Source: Verrucomicrobia subdivision 6 bacterium (GTDB lineage Bacteria > Verrucomicrobiota > Verrucomicrobiia > Methylacidiphilales > Verrucolacustridaceae). From it: DNA of 64,000 bases. The notes under the pieces are model-generated. The model was not told where the DNA came from. It did not search any database and worked only from the letters and a program-made list of their open reading frames with translations. The stretch is from the NCBI GenBank assembly GCA_945874125.1, contig CAMCFB010000001.1, positions 1-64,000 of the forward strand. Reading direction: 5' to 3'. Below are positions 8,191-17,480 of this stretch, one piece after another (positions within the stretch are counted from its first letter, which is position 1; the number at the start of each line of letters is the position of its first letter). The position numbers and the translations under genes are program-made.

Positions 8191-10179
8191 TTAGTGAGCC
8201 CCACTACTTTGCACGATCTGCTGGTACTCCCCCAAAGCAAGGAGAGGCCAATTGATCCGGTACATGTCGTACCGAAGATAGAAAACACACGGAAAACCGG
8301 TTCCGGTGATCAACTTTTCTTCCCAAGTCCCATCCGCCTGCTGGTTTTGGATCAGGTAACGAACCGCCCGACGAACGCTCGGCCGCTGGATATCCCCACA
8401 GGCCAAAAGTCCCATCAAGCCCCAAGCGGTTTGCGAGGCCGTGCTCAAGCCACGCCCCTTCAAACGGGAGTCATCGTACGATCCGCAGCTCTCCCCCCAA
8501 CCGCCATCCGGATTCTGGGCACACTCCAACCAATCCCGCCCGCGAATCACCCAGTGCTCATTCATATCGTAGCCAATCCCATGCAATCCACGCAAAACCT
8601 GCCACGTTCCGTAGATATAGTTTACGCCCCACCGGCCATACCAGGAGCCATCCTCCTCTTGTGTCTCCTGTAAGAAACGAATGGCGCGTTCGATCTGGGC
8701 ATCCTTGCGGGAAACCCCGCACTTCCCCATCGTTTCCAACATCCGACCCGTGATATCCGCACAGGGGGGATCCAAAATCGCGTTGTGATCCGCAAAAGGT
8801 ACATCCTCCAACCACTTTTTATTTACGTTTTTGTCAAAAGCGCCATAGCCACCGTTGTCACACTGAAAACTTTTCGCCCAGGCCAAGCCCCGTTCCATCG
8901 CCGCTTTTTGGGCGGCCGGATCGCTCGCCCGAGCCATCCGCAAACCCAGCAAAACTTTGGCCGTGTCATCCACATCCGGGTACCAGTCGTTGAAGTACTC
9001 AAATGCCCAACCCCCCGTCACCCGCGTTGGATTTTTTACCACCCAATCGCCCCGCATCTTCACCTCTTTGGCCAACAGCCAATCCGCTCCCTTTTGCATC
9101 GCCGGGGCATCCGGCTTGATTCCCGTCGCGCCCAGGGCCGTCAGAGTAATCGCCGTGTCCCAAACTGGACTTAAACACGGTTGCACCCGAAAGTCCCCAT
9201 TCGCCACATCATCCACCTCCAATCCTTCGAGATCTTTCACCGCTTTGCGCATCCGAGGATGGTCATCCGAGTACCCCAAACACTGAAACGCAAGAATCGT
9301 ATTCATCATCGATGGGAAAATTGCCGCCAAACCCTCCGATTCAGGCCCCGTCCGATCCAAAATCCACTTCTCCGCAACTTTCAAAGCGTGCCTCCGGAAG
9401 GGTTTCCACGAAAGGCCCTCCAAAAAGCCCAGCAGTTCGTTCACTCGGACAAAAAAGTTTTTCATCGATAGGAAACGCCGCTCGACTGGGTGAAAAAATG
9501 GCCCTCCCTCCACCCCATACGGATACAACTCATGCAGCTGCTTTTCGGGAGGGAGGTGGGTGGTGGGTCGGAAGCTTCGAATGACCGAAAGAGTGACCAC
9601 AATCGCTCGGGTCCACGAACTCATCTCAAACATATTGAAAGGCGCCCAGTTGGGGAGGAGAAGAATCTCGGGCGGAATATTGGGAAGATATTTCCAAGGA
9701 TACTGACCCAACATCGCCAGGTAGAGTTTGCAGTACGTGTTGGTTCGCGGAATACCTCCCAGCCGCATCGCAGTGGCCCGTGCCCTCCTCATCTCCGGCT
9801 CTTCTGGAGTAAATCCCGCCAGCTTCAAACTGAAGTAACACTTCACCGTGGCAGTCACATTGCTGGGCCCGCCGGGATAGATCGGCCAACCCCCGTCCGG
9901 CAGTTGCCTCTGTAAAATATGCCGGACAATCTTCGCCTCTTTCGCTCGATCCACTTTCCCACGCAGATACATCAAAAGGTGGTAATCACACGCGACGGTC
10001 GAATCGACAAAGAGCTCCCCAATCCAGTGCCCATCCTCCTTTTGCTGACCTAACAAATAGTCCCGACACGCCTCGATCGTCTTGCGTAAAGCCCCCAGAT
10101 CCACATCCGCGGGGTCCATACCCACCAGCTCGGGGCTGGGCGCACGCTCGGCCGCAGTTGGGGTTAATTTCGCCGACAT
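8191..10179 (-). CDS. shc: Squalene-hopene cyclase
   Basis: Cyclises squalene to hopene/hopanol on the membrane. The 662-residue protein has the catalytic DXDD motif as DVDDTA in the middle of the chain and multiple QW repeats (QEDGSWYGRW, QNPDGGWGE, QQADGTWEE). The open frame continues to 10275, inside glgP, but the ATG at 10179 fits better. It gives a normal N-terminus and lies 8 bases behind a good promoter (TTGACC, 16-base spacer, TAAGAT at 10188-10215). There is no Shine-Dalgarno, so the mRNA may be leaderless. hpnG follows 29 bases later. Confidence 0.96.
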   Translation of the reverse strand: MSAKLTPTAAERAPSPELVGMDPADVDLGALRKTIEACRDYLLGQQKEDGHWIGELFVDSTVACDYHLLMYLRGKVDRAKEAKIVRHILQRQLPDGGWPIYPGGPSNVTATVKCYFSLKLAGFTPEEPEMRRARATAMRLGGIPRTNTYCKLYLAMLGQYPWKYLPNIPPEILLLPNWAPFNMFEMSSWTRAIVVTLSVIRSFRPTTHLPPEKQLHELYPYGVEGGPFFHPVERRFLSMKNFFVRVNELLGFLEGLSWKPFRRHALKVAEKWILDRTGPESEGLAAIFPSMMNTILAFQCLGYSDDHPRMRKAVKDLEGLEVDDVANGDFRVQPCLSPVWDTAITLTALGATGIKPDAPAMQKGADWLLAKEVKMRGDWVVKNPTRVTGGWAFEYFNDWYPDVDDTAKVLLGLRMARASDPAAQKAAMERGLAWAKSFQCDNGGYGAFDKNVNKKWLEDVPFADHNAILDPPCADITGRMLETMGKCGVSRKDAQIERAIRFLQETQEEDGSWYGRWGVNYIYGTWQVLRGLHGIGYDMNEHWVIRGRDWLECAQNPDGGWGESCGSYDDSRLKGRGLSTASQTAWGLMGLLACGDIQRPSVRRAVRYLIQNQQADGTWEEKLITGTGFPCVFYLRYDMYRINWPLLALGEYQQIVQSSGAH

Positions 10180-10187
10180 AAATGCGG

Positions 10188-10215
10188 ATCTTACCGATCC
10201 ACCTTCGTGGGTCAA
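10188..10215 (-). promoter_or_regulatory. Promoter of squalene-hopene cyclase (leaderless layout)
   Basis: On the minus strand TTGACC (10210-10215), a 16-base spacer and TAAGAT (10188-10193) end 8 bases before the ATG at 10179. It lies between glgP and shc, so the hopanoid pair appears to be transcribed separately from glgP. Confidence 0.6.
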
Positions 10216-10258
10216 ATCGCAACCTGGAAAGGCAAGTGGCTTGATCCGAACGTTTGAT

Positions 10259-12850
10259 CTACTCGGCCCAAGCAATCAGCCGCAGCTCGTGCGCCTGCGT
10301 CAACGAGGGGTGCGAGGGACGAATCCTGACGTTGAATTTGAAATTACCCGAATCCTCGACCGACACTCTGCCCCCATAACCTTGCCACCCATCCTTCGCC
10401 TCCCCTTGCGGCTCCAGTCGAACAACTTTCGATGTCCCGCCTGGTTCGACTGCCTTTAAATACGCTTCCACCGCCACTTCATTGGACTGTAAATCACCCA
10501 AAAAAACATGGGCCGTGACCGGCACGGTGTCGCCTACATTTACCGTGGTGCGAATCGGACCATTCCAAGTCACCGCATTGGCCCGTACTTTCCCCCAAGC
10601 CCGACGAACTTTATCTTTCCAAACCGCCAACTCTTTCGACTTTTGCCATCCATTCTCGGCAAACATGCGCCCTTTTTCCGCCGCCCGCCGATAAAACTCC
10701 CCCGCATAGTCTGCCACCATGCGCGATGTGTTATACACCGGTCCGATCGTTAAAAGGCTGCGCCGCACTCTCTCGATCCATCGTTTCGGCACGCCGTCCA
10801 CATCCTGGTCATAGTAGAGTGGCACAATCTCGTGCTTCAGAATTTCGTAAATGGAAAAGGAATCAAACTCATCCTGAACTTCAGGCTCAAGTCGGAACGT
10901 GTCGTCCCCGATCGCCCAGCCATTCGTTCCATCAAAGGCCTCATCCCACCACCCGTCCCGCACACTAAAGTTTAGACAACCGTTGGTGATCACCTTTTCC
11001 CCGCTCGTCCCGCTCGCTTCCAACGGACGCGTCGGATTGTTCAGCCAGACATCGCAGCCGTGGTAAAGGTGCCGAGCGACGTTGAAGTCGTAGTTTTCCA
11101 CAAAAACGATTCGATCCTTGAATTGCGGCAGCTGGGAGATTTGAAAAATCTGCTGAATCAGTTTTTTTCCACCCTCATCCGCCGGATGAGACTTTCCGGC
11201 AAAGAGAAACTGCACCGGTCGATCAGGGTCATTGACGATTTGAGCCAACTTATCCAGATCCCGAAAAAGGAGCGCCGCCCGTTTGTAGGTCGCAAAGCGA
11301 CGGGCAAAGCCGATGGTCAACGCTTTCGGATCGAGCATCTGATCCGTTTCCCGAATTTCCGCTGGCTTCGCCCCGTTCCGCAATCGCTGGGTGCGCACAT
11401 TCGCCCGGACAAATTGCAGTAAACGGAGCTTCATTTTTTGGTGAGTCGTCCAGTACTCCTTGTCCTTAAACGCGACTCTCTTTTTCCACTCTTCCGCCTT
11501 GGCCAAATCCTCCTCCGTCATCGCCCCACCCGCTCTTTCCAAAAGAGCCCGAATTTCTGGCGCCATCCAAGTGAAGGTGTGGATTCCGTTGGTCACATGT
11601 CGGATGGGAATCTCCGCTTTGGGAACCCCCGGCCAGACGCTTTGCCACATCCCACGCGAAACTTTACCGTGAATCGCGCTGACCCCATTGGCTTGACGCG
11701 AAATACGCAGGGCCAGAATCGTCATGCTAAAAGGTTCGTCCTCGTTGTACTCCCAAGGCCGCCCCAACTTGAGTAGATCCTGAAAACCGATTTGACACTC
11801 CGTCACATAACTTCCGAAATATTTCTCCATCAGTTTCGGTGAAAACGCATCGTTCCCGGCCGGCACGGGGGTGTGCGTCGTAAAGACACTGCTGGCCGCC
11901 ACCGATTGCAGCGCCTCGATAAAGGAGAGCTTGGCCTCCTTCACGAGCCGTTGAATTCGCTCCAACCCTAAAAACGCCGCGTGCCCCTCGTTCATATGAA
12001 AGACACTCGGTTGTAACCCCATCGCCGCCAGGGCTCGGACCCCGCCGATTCCCAAGACGATTTCCTGCTGGATTCTCATCTCATGATCGCCCCCGTACAA
12101 CTGGTAAGTGATCCGACGATCTTCCGGCGCATTTTCCGTCAAATCCGTATCCATCAAAATAAGCCGCGTCAGGCCGATGCTCACCTCCCAGGCTTTGGCT
12201 CGGACCGTTCGACCGGGCATGGCTAGCTCCACCACCACCGGAGTCTTTCCGTCCGAGGCCAACGCCTCCCGTATCGGTAGATCTTGGAAAACATTGTCGA
12301 TGGCCGATGCCTCCTGCCAACCATCCCGATTAATCTTCTGCGAAAAGTATCCAAACCGATAGAGCAAGCCCACCGCCACAAAGGGTAACCCAAGGTCACT
12401 GGCCGATTTACAGTGATCCCCCGCCAGAATTCCTAAACCACCCGAGTAGTTCGGCAAAGACTCGTGAAAGCCAAACTCGGCCGAAAAGTAAGCCGCCAAA
12501 GGAGAGTCCTTTTTTTCTTTCGGCAGGTTCCGGGTGAACCATGTTTCTTTCCGATGGAGGTAGGCCTCTAGCCGGTCGTGCACCTTTTCGACACGCTCGC
12601 GATACCCCTTGTCTTTAGCGGCGGCTTCCAGACGATTCTGCTTCACCAACCGCAACATTTTGATCGGGCTGTGCCCGCATGTCTCCCACAACTCAGGATC
12701 CAGCTCAGCAAAGAGCTCCAACGCATCGTAATTCCAACTCCACCAAAGGTTAAACGCGATATTTCTTAAACTCTCTAACCCCTCCGGAACTCGGGGGACC
12801 ACGGAAATCTGAATCGGCCACGCAGGTTGTTGATGATCGGCGAGTTCCAT
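10259..12850 (-). CDS. glgP: Alpha-glucan (glycogen) phosphorylase
   Basis: Releases glucose-1-phosphate from storage alpha-glucans with a pyridoxal-phosphate cofactor. The 863-residue protein is the bacterial/archaeal alpha-glucan phosphorylase type, with an N-terminal DUF3417-like region (LRNIAFNLWWSWNYDALELF) before the GT35 catalytic core. Visible motifs include FSAEFGFHESLPNYSGGLG, VFHMNEGHAAF, TTHTPVPAGND and the PLP/substrate region PLEASGTSGEKVITNG, where family members usually read GTSGMK. It stands alone between an isochorismatase-type gene and shc. The 70-base gap upstream shows no clear promoter. Confidence 0.94.
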   Translation of the reverse strand: MELADHQQPAWPIQISVVPRVPEGLESLRNIAFNLWWSWNYDALELFAELDPELWETCGHSPIKMLRLVKQNRLEAAAKDKGYRERVEKVHDRLEAYLHRKETWFTRNLPKEKKDSPLAAYFSAEFGFHESLPNYSGGLGILAGDHCKSASDLGLPFVAVGLLYRFGYFSQKINRDGWQEASAIDNVFQDLPIREALASDGKTPVVVELAMPGRTVRAKAWEVSIGLTRLILMDTDLTENAPEDRRITYQLYGGDHEMRIQQEIVLGIGGVRALAAMGLQPSVFHMNEGHAAFLGLERIQRLVKEAKLSFIEALQSVAASSVFTTHTPVPAGNDAFSPKLMEKYFGSYVTECQIGFQDLLKLGRPWEYNEDEPFSMTILALRISRQANGVSAIHGKVSRGMWQSVWPGVPKAEIPIRHVTNGIHTFTWMAPEIRALLERAGGAMTEEDLAKAEEWKKRVAFKDKEYWTTHQKMKLRLLQFVRANVRTQRLRNGAKPAEIRETDQMLDPKALTIGFARRFATYKRAALLFRDLDKLAQIVNDPDRPVQFLFAGKSHPADEGGKKLIQQIFQISQLPQFKDRIVFVENYDFNVARHLYHGCDVWLNNPTRPLEASGTSGEKVITNGCLNFSVRDGWWDEAFDGTNGWAIGDDTFRLEPEVQDEFDSFSIYEILKHEIVPLYYDQDVDGVPKRWIERVRRSLLTIGPVYNTSRMVADYAGEFYRRAAEKGRMFAENGWQKSKELAVWKDKVRRAWGKVRANAVTWNGPIRTTVNVGDTVPVTAHVFLGDLQSNEVAVEAYLKAVEPGGTSKVVRLEPQGEAKDGWQGYGGRVSVEDSGNFKFNVRIRPSHPSLTQAHELRLIAWAE

Positions 12851-12920
12851 GAAGGGTGGGAGGTTGGGCAGGAGAGGGTAGAGAGGCTAGAAAAATGTGT
12901 TCTAAACTGGGTGGAACTGT

Positions 12921-13454
12921 TTATTTCAACAAAGCTTGAATATCCTTAAAACACTTATGATCAGAGCTTTCTAACATTTCAAAAAGGACCGCCTCCACCG
13001 TGCTGATGACCACACGATCCGCCCTCATTTCCGCAAGGGCGAGCTCTCGATCCGCCACTTCACGCGAGCCGACCGCATCTGCCACCACAATCGGGGTCAG
13101 CTCTTTCAGCCTCAGATCGTAAACCGTTTGCCGAATGCAAACATGCGTTTCACAACCCGCCACCAAGATTCGTTTTTTGGCCAGGGTCTTGCCCTGCGCC
13201 GCCGCAGAAAATTCGGTTTTTGCAATCGGCTTACATCCGCGACCCGCCGCCTGCAAAATGGAGGGCGCCGTTTTGCCTAATTTGGCTGGAACCTGCTCTG
13301 TCACCACGATGGGAATTCCTAACAAACTCGCCCCCTTCACCAAAATCTCCAAACGATCTACCCAGCCCGTTGGCTGCTGCACGGCCGCGACGAGCTTCTC
13401 CTGTACATCCACGATGAGTAATCCCGTATCGCCAGAACTTAAACGCCACGACAT
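12921..13454 (-). CDS. Isochorismatase-family cysteine hydrolase
   Basis: Small alpha/beta hydrolase of the isochorismatase/nicotinamidase superfamily, 177 residues. The Asp-Lys-Cys triad is visible: Asp in LLIVDVQEKL near the N-terminus, Lys in IAKTEFSAA, and Cys in VAGCETHVCIRQT. The substrate cannot be told from sequence; many such stand-alone proteins are called YcaC-like or simply hydrolases. The frame is open to 13493, but the ATG at 13454 has a GGAGGGG Shine-Dalgarno and sits one base after the acsA stop (TAA-G-ATG), so co-translation with acsA is likely. Confidence 0.85.
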   Translation of the reverse strand: MSWRLSSGDTGLLIVDVQEKLVAAVQQPTGWVDRLEILVKGASLLGIPIVVTEQVPAKLGKTAPSILQAAGRGCKPIAKTEFSAAAQGKTLAKKRILVAGCETHVCIRQTVYDLRLKELTPIVVADAVGSREVADRELALAEMRADRVVISTVEAVLFEMLESSDHKCFKDIQALLK

Positions 13455-13455
13455 C

Positions 13456-15387
13456 TTACCCCTCCTCCCCTGCACCCGCTTGCAGCGATGCAATCACGTT
13501 AAAATCCTCCAGCGTCGTCACATCCCCTTTCACCGCACCCCCCGCGGCTACTTCCTTCAGCAAACGCCGCATGATTTTTCCACTCCGCGTTTTGGGCAAC
13601 GCCTCCGCAAATCGAATCTGGTCCGGCTTCGCAATCGGCCCGATCTCTTGGCTCACTCTTTCCCGCAAGGCGGCCACCAACTCAGGCCCGGACGCTTGTC
13701 CCGACTTTAAGGTAACAAACGCCACCACCGCTTGCCCCTTTAAGTCATCCGGTCTCCCCACCACCGCAGCCTCGGCCACGGCCGGATGCGTCACCAACGC
13801 ACTCTCCACTTCCGCTGTACCCAACCGATGACCCGAAACATTCAGCACATCATCGATCCTTCCCGAAATCCAAAAGTACCCGTCCGAATCCTTTTTCGCC
13901 CCATCTCCCGTAAAATAACATCCCGGGACATCACTCCAGTAGGTCTTGGCATAGCGCTCCGGATCCCCATGGATCGTTCGCAACATCGAAGGCCAAGGCT
14001 TTCGCACGACCAACTTGCCCTGCACCCCCGCCTTCACCTCTTTCCCTTTTTCATCCACCACCGCAACATCCACACCGAAGAACGGCAAGCCAGCCGACCC
14101 GGGTTTGGTCGCATGCACCCCGGGCAGGGTCGTGATGAGATGACTGCCCGTCTCCGTTTGCCACCACGTATCCACGATCGGACACCGCCCTCCGCCAATC
14201 ACCGCATGATACCAACGCCACGCTTCGGGATTGATCGGTTCCCCCACCGAACCCAGTAAACGCAGCGACGAAAGATCGTGTTTCTGAACCCACGCATCCC
14301 CCCACCGAATAAAGGACCGAATCGCTGTCGGGGCGGTATAAAAGATATTGACCCGATGCTTCTCAATGATGGCCCAGAACCGATCCGGCTCCGGTTGGTT
14401 CGGCACGCCCTCGTACATCAGGGTGGTCGTCCCGTTGCTTAGGGCGCCGTACACCGTGTAGCTGTGACCCGTCACCCAACCCACATCCGCGGTGCACCAA
14501 AAAAGATCCGACTCCTTTAAATCAAAAACCCACTTGGTCGTGAGGTGAGCCCCGAGAAGATAACCCGCCGTCGTGTGCAAGATGCCCTTCGGTTTGCCGG
14601 TGCTTCCACTCGTATACAAAATGAAAAGCGGGTCCTCACTATCCATTTTTTCGGCCGGACAAGTGGTCGGTTGCTTGGCGACCAAATCGTGCCACCAACG
14701 ATCAATCTCGTTCAGCTCGGCCATATGCCCCGTTCGCTTCAGGACAATGACTCGCCGCACTCCGGGGCAGGAAGCCACCGCCTGATCCACATTCGGTTTC
14801 AACGCACTGACTTGTCCCTTCCGATACCCACCGTCCGCGGTGATGACGAGGGTCGCCCCACAATCCTGAATGCGGTCTTTCAGCGACTCCGCACTAAATC
14901 CTCCGAAAACCACGCTGTGGACCGCACCGATCCGTGCGCAAGCCAGCATCGCGATGGCCGCTTCCGGCACCATCGGAAGATAGATCATCACCCGATCACC
15001 CTTTTTAACTCCCTCGCCTTTCAAGGCGTTCGCGAAGCGGCACACCTCATCGTGCAGCTGCTGATAGGTCAATACCCGCACATCTCCCGGCTCGCCCTCA
15101 AAAACAATCGCGGCCTTATTTCGCCGCGGCCCATCCAGATGCCGGTCGATACAGTTACTGCTCACATTCAGTTTCCCGCCGACAAACCACTTCGCGAAGG
15201 GCGATTTCCACTCCAAGGTCTTCTTCGGTTGGGTAAACCACGCCAACTCCTCTTTCCCGAATCGCCCCCAAAACTTATCTGGGCTCTTGAATGATTCCCG
15301 ATGCATCGACTGATAGCGAGCTAGGCTCGAAAACGTCGCTTGCTTGGCAAAAGAGGCTTTCGGTTTGTACTTGGTTGGATGGCTCAT
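13456..15387 (-). CDS. acsA: Acetyl-CoA synthetase (AMP-forming)
   Basis: Activates acetate to acetyl-CoA through acetyl-AMP. The 643-residue protein has the adenylate-forming signature [11 protein letters not shown], the DTWWQTETG motif and the C-terminal [11 protein letters not shown], whose Lys is the usual regulatory acetylation site. Length is normal for Acs. I take the ATG at 15387, preceded by GGAGGAAG and one base after the coaC stop (TAG-G-ATG), rather than the frame opening at 15405. It is followed directly by the isochorismatase-like gene. Confidence 0.96.
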   Translation of the reverse strand: MSHPTKYKPKASFAKQATFSSLARYQSMHRESFKSPDKFWGRFGKEELAWFTQPKKTLEWKSPFAKWFVGGKLNVSSNCIDRHLDGPRRNKAAIVFEGEPGDVRVLTYQQLHDEVCRFANALKGEGVKKGDRVMIYLPMVPEAAIAMLACARIGAVHSVVFGGFSAESLKDRIQDCGATLVITADGGYRKGQVSALKPNVDQAVASCPGVRRVIVLKRTGHMAELNEIDRWWHDLVAKQPTTCPAEKMDSEDPLFILYTSGSTGKPKGILHTTAGYLLGAHLTTKWVFDLKESDLFWCTADVGWVTGHSYTVYGALSNGTTTLMYEGVPNQPEPDRFWAIIEKHRVNIFYTAPTAIRSFIRWGDAWVQKHDLSSLRLLGSVGEPINPEAWRWYHAVIGGGRCPIVDTWWQTETGSHLITTLPGVHATKPGSAGLPFFGVDVAVVDEKGKEVKAGVQGKLVVRKPWPSMLRTIHGDPERYAKTYWSDVPGCYFTGDGAKKDSDGYFWISGRIDDVLNVSGHRLGTAEVESALVTHPAVAEAAVVGRPDDLKGQAVVAFVTLKSGQASGPELVAALRERVSQEIGPIAKPDQIRFAEALPKTRSGKIMRRLLKEVAAGGAVKGDVTTLEDFNVIASLQAGAGEEG

Positions 15388-15388
15388 C

Positions 15389-15955
15389 CTACTTCCTCCC
15401 TGCACTTTTTTTTATGATCTTTTCGATCGCCTGAACAATTTCCACCACGGGCGCCATTCGACCAGGGCCCTCGGTGCCACAGGCCAAACGTCCCTCCACC
15501 GGACCCACCCAATGCACGCCCCGTTGCCCCAAAAGCTTCACGTTTGCCTGGGTCGCGGCATGCCTCCACATATTCGTGTTCATCGCCGGCACCATCACCA
15601 CCGGAGCCTCCGTCGCCAAAAGAAGTGCTCCCAAAACATCCCCCGCCAAACCATGGGCCGCTTTGGCGATACAGTCCGCACTGGCGGGAGCCACCACCAC
15701 CACATCAGCCACCCGCGCTAGATCCAGATGCCCCATCCGCCCACCCATTCCCTCTTCCCACAGCGAGGTGTGAACCGCCCGATGCGTCAAAGCCGCCAAA
15801 GTCAGCGCCGGTAGAAATCTCTCTCCATCCGCGGTCAAAACCGCATGCACCTCCCACCCCTTCTGCACCATCGCACTGGCCAAGTCGGCCGCGCGAAACG
15901 CGGCAATCGAACCGGTCACCCCCAAAACAAGACAAGGAGCGCTAGGCTTCGACAT
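15389..15955 (-). CDS. coaC: Phosphopantothenoylcysteine decarboxylase (CoaC domain only)
   Basis: Flavoprotein of the HFCD family that decarboxylates 4'-phosphopantothenoylcysteine in CoA synthesis. The 188 residues contain [10 protein letters not shown] (phosphate/FMN loop), the PAMNTNMW motif and the [13 protein letters not shown] substrate-clamp motif, all typical of CoaC. Most bacteria fuse this to CoaB, the ligase, in a protein of about 400 residues; here the chain stops after the flavoprotein domain and no CoaB follows. It overlaps gmk by 14 bases and is followed by acsA. Confidence 0.88.
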   Translation of the reverse strand: MSKPSAPCLVLGVTGSIAAFRAADLASAMVQKGWEVHAVLTADGERFLPALTLAALTHRAVHTSLWEEGMGGRMGHLDLARVADVVVVAPASADCIAKAAHGLAGDVLGALLLATEAPVVMVPAMNTNMWRHAATQANVKLLGQRGVHWVGPVEGRLACGTEGPGRMAPVVEIVQAIEKIIKKSAGRK

Positions 15956-16562
15956 TTTCTAAATCGAGCCTCCGACTCAAATAACGTTCCGCCCGAATAA
16001 TCGCCCGGAACTTAATCAAGTCCTCCTCCATCGAACTACTCAGAATCGTGTATCGATAACTTTTCCAATCCGACATTTCCTCAACCGCCGCCTCCATCCG
16101 CAGCGCAATCTGCTTGGCACTATCCGTGGCTCGCCCCTCCAATCGCCGCTTCAACTCCCCTAAATCGGGGGGCATGATGAAGATGTCGGCCAGTGCTTCT
16201 TTGATTTTGGCATCCCGACTCGCCCGAATCTGCCTGGCCCCTTGGACGTCGATATCCAATAGCACATCCCGACCCGCGGCCAGATGCTCTAAGACCGGAC
16301 CCTTCGGTGTCCCGTAGAACTGCCCATAAACCGTCGCCGTCTCCAACATCTCCCCCGCTTTCATCCGTTTTTTGAAATCTGCCTTAGAAAGAAAAAAGTA
16401 ATCCTCCCCATCCACTTCCCCAGGTCGGATCGGACGGGTGGTGCAGCTCACCGAATAAACCAAATCGGGAGTTTGTCGCACATTGGTGCACAACGTGGTC
16501 TTGCCCGCCCCCGACGGCGCCGACACGACAAACAAAATTCCGGATCGGGTGAAATTATTCAA
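15942..16562 (-). CDS. gmk: Guanylate kinase
   Basis: Phosphorylates GMP to GDP. The 206-residue protein has the P-loop APSGAGKTTLC near residue 16, the GMP-binding SCTTRPIRPGEVDGEDY segment and the DIDVQGARQIR motif. Its length is standard. It is packed between yicC (8-base overlap) and coaC (14-base overlap). The yicC-gmk neighbourhood is common in bacteria, where rpoZ often follows; here coaC follows instead. Confidence 0.97.
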   Translation of the reverse strand: MNNFTRSGILFVVSAPSGAGKTTLCTNVRQTPDLVYSVSCTTRPIRPGEVDGEDYFFLSKADFKKRMKAGEMLETATVYGQFYGTPKGPVLEHLAAGRDVLLDIDVQGARQIRASRDAKIKEALADIFIMPPDLGELKRRLEGRATDSAKQIALRMEAAVEEMSDWKSYRYTILSSSMEEDLIKFRAIIRAERYLSRRLDLENVEA

Positions 16563-17430
16563 GGTTAGCCGCCTGTTCCCTAAGCTTCTCTAACTCCGAT
16601 TTAAATCCAATGGCAAATCGCGTCAGACCCAGATCCCCCGATTTCGATCCGACCGTATTCACCTCCCGTTGCAATTCTTGAATGAGAAATTCCAAGGTGC
16701 GACCGCCTGGCGCACGGGTGGAGGCCAACTCCTCCGCCTCTGCCAGATGGGCTCGAATCCGACCCAACTCCTCCGTCACGTCCCCCCGATCCGCCGCCGA
16801 AGCCACCTCTCGAACGACCCGCTCCGGCTCCAAGACGACCCCCGCCTCTCCCGCCAGCTCCTGAATTCGCGCGCAGATGCGCACCGCTTGTTTGCGCCTC
16901 ATCTGACCCGCCGCAGCCTCCATCTTTTTCCGAATCGCCTCCATCTTTTTCAAATGCACCCGCAAACCCCCGACCATCCTCACCCCTTCTCTCTCGCGCG
17001 ACTCCACCATCTTTTTCAGCGCCACCCGCACGGCCCCCAAGATTTTTCGATCCTCCGCCGGCATCACCATCAACTGGGTGTTCACCACGACCCCAGGCAG
17101 CCCCAAAAGGTCAGACCAAACCGGACCCGCCGATACCCCCAGTTTTTTTCCAGCGGTTCGAAGTTGACTGGCATACTCCTCCGCTTTTTTTAGATCCAGG
17201 CTGCGACTGTTTTGTGAGGGCGAAGATTCCAGCTCGAGCGCCACTGTCACTTTTCCCCGGGACACCGCCTCCGCCACCTCCTCCCGAATCTGCCGCTCCA
17301 AACGGGCCAGTCCCCCCGGAGTGTAAACCAGCACCTCCAGCCCACGCTTATTGACCGAGGTCACCTCGATCCGCACCCGCGCAAACCGAGTTGCTACCTC
17401 CATCGAGCCGAAACCGGTCATGCTGCGCAT
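16555..17430 (-). CDS. yicC: YicC family endoribonuclease
   Basis: A 291-residue member of the YicC/YloC family, whose E. coli member has been reported as an endoribonuclease. It begins MRSMTGFG, matching the family's N-terminal MTGFG signature, and ends with the conserved EVNTVGSKSGD and the KSELEKLREQ(A)ANLE tail. The first ATG at 17430 is preferred because a TAGGAT element lies exactly 6 bases upstream. It is the first gene of a packed group with gmk, coaC, acsA and the isochorismatase-like gene. Confidence 0.93.
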   Translation of the reverse strand: MRSMTGFGSMEVATRFARVRIEVTSVNKRGLEVLVYTPGGLARLERQIREEVAEAVSRGKVTVALELESSPSQNSRSLDLKKAEEYASQLRTAGKKLGVSAGPVWSDLLGLPGVVVNTQLMVMPAEDRKILGAVRVALKKMVESREREGVRMVGGLRVHLKKMEAIRKKMEAAAGQMRRKQAVRICARIQELAGEAGVVLEPERVVREVASAADRGDVTEELGRIRAHLAEAEELASTRAPGGRTLEFLIQELQREVNTVGSKSGDLGLTRFAIGFKSELEKLREQAANLE

Positions 17431-17436
17431 CGGTAA

Positions 17437-17465
17437 ATCCTACGGGCAACCGCCCTCGACTGAAA
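17437..17465 (-). promoter_or_regulatory. Promoter of yicC-gmk-coaC-acsA group (leaderless layout)
   Basis: On the minus strand TTTCAG (17460-17465), a 17-base spacer and TAGGAT (17437-17442) end 6 bases before the yicC ATG at 17430. The -10 sequence is identical to the one before cysE. Confidence 0.5.
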
Positions 17466-17480
17466 CCCTTTTCACCCACC

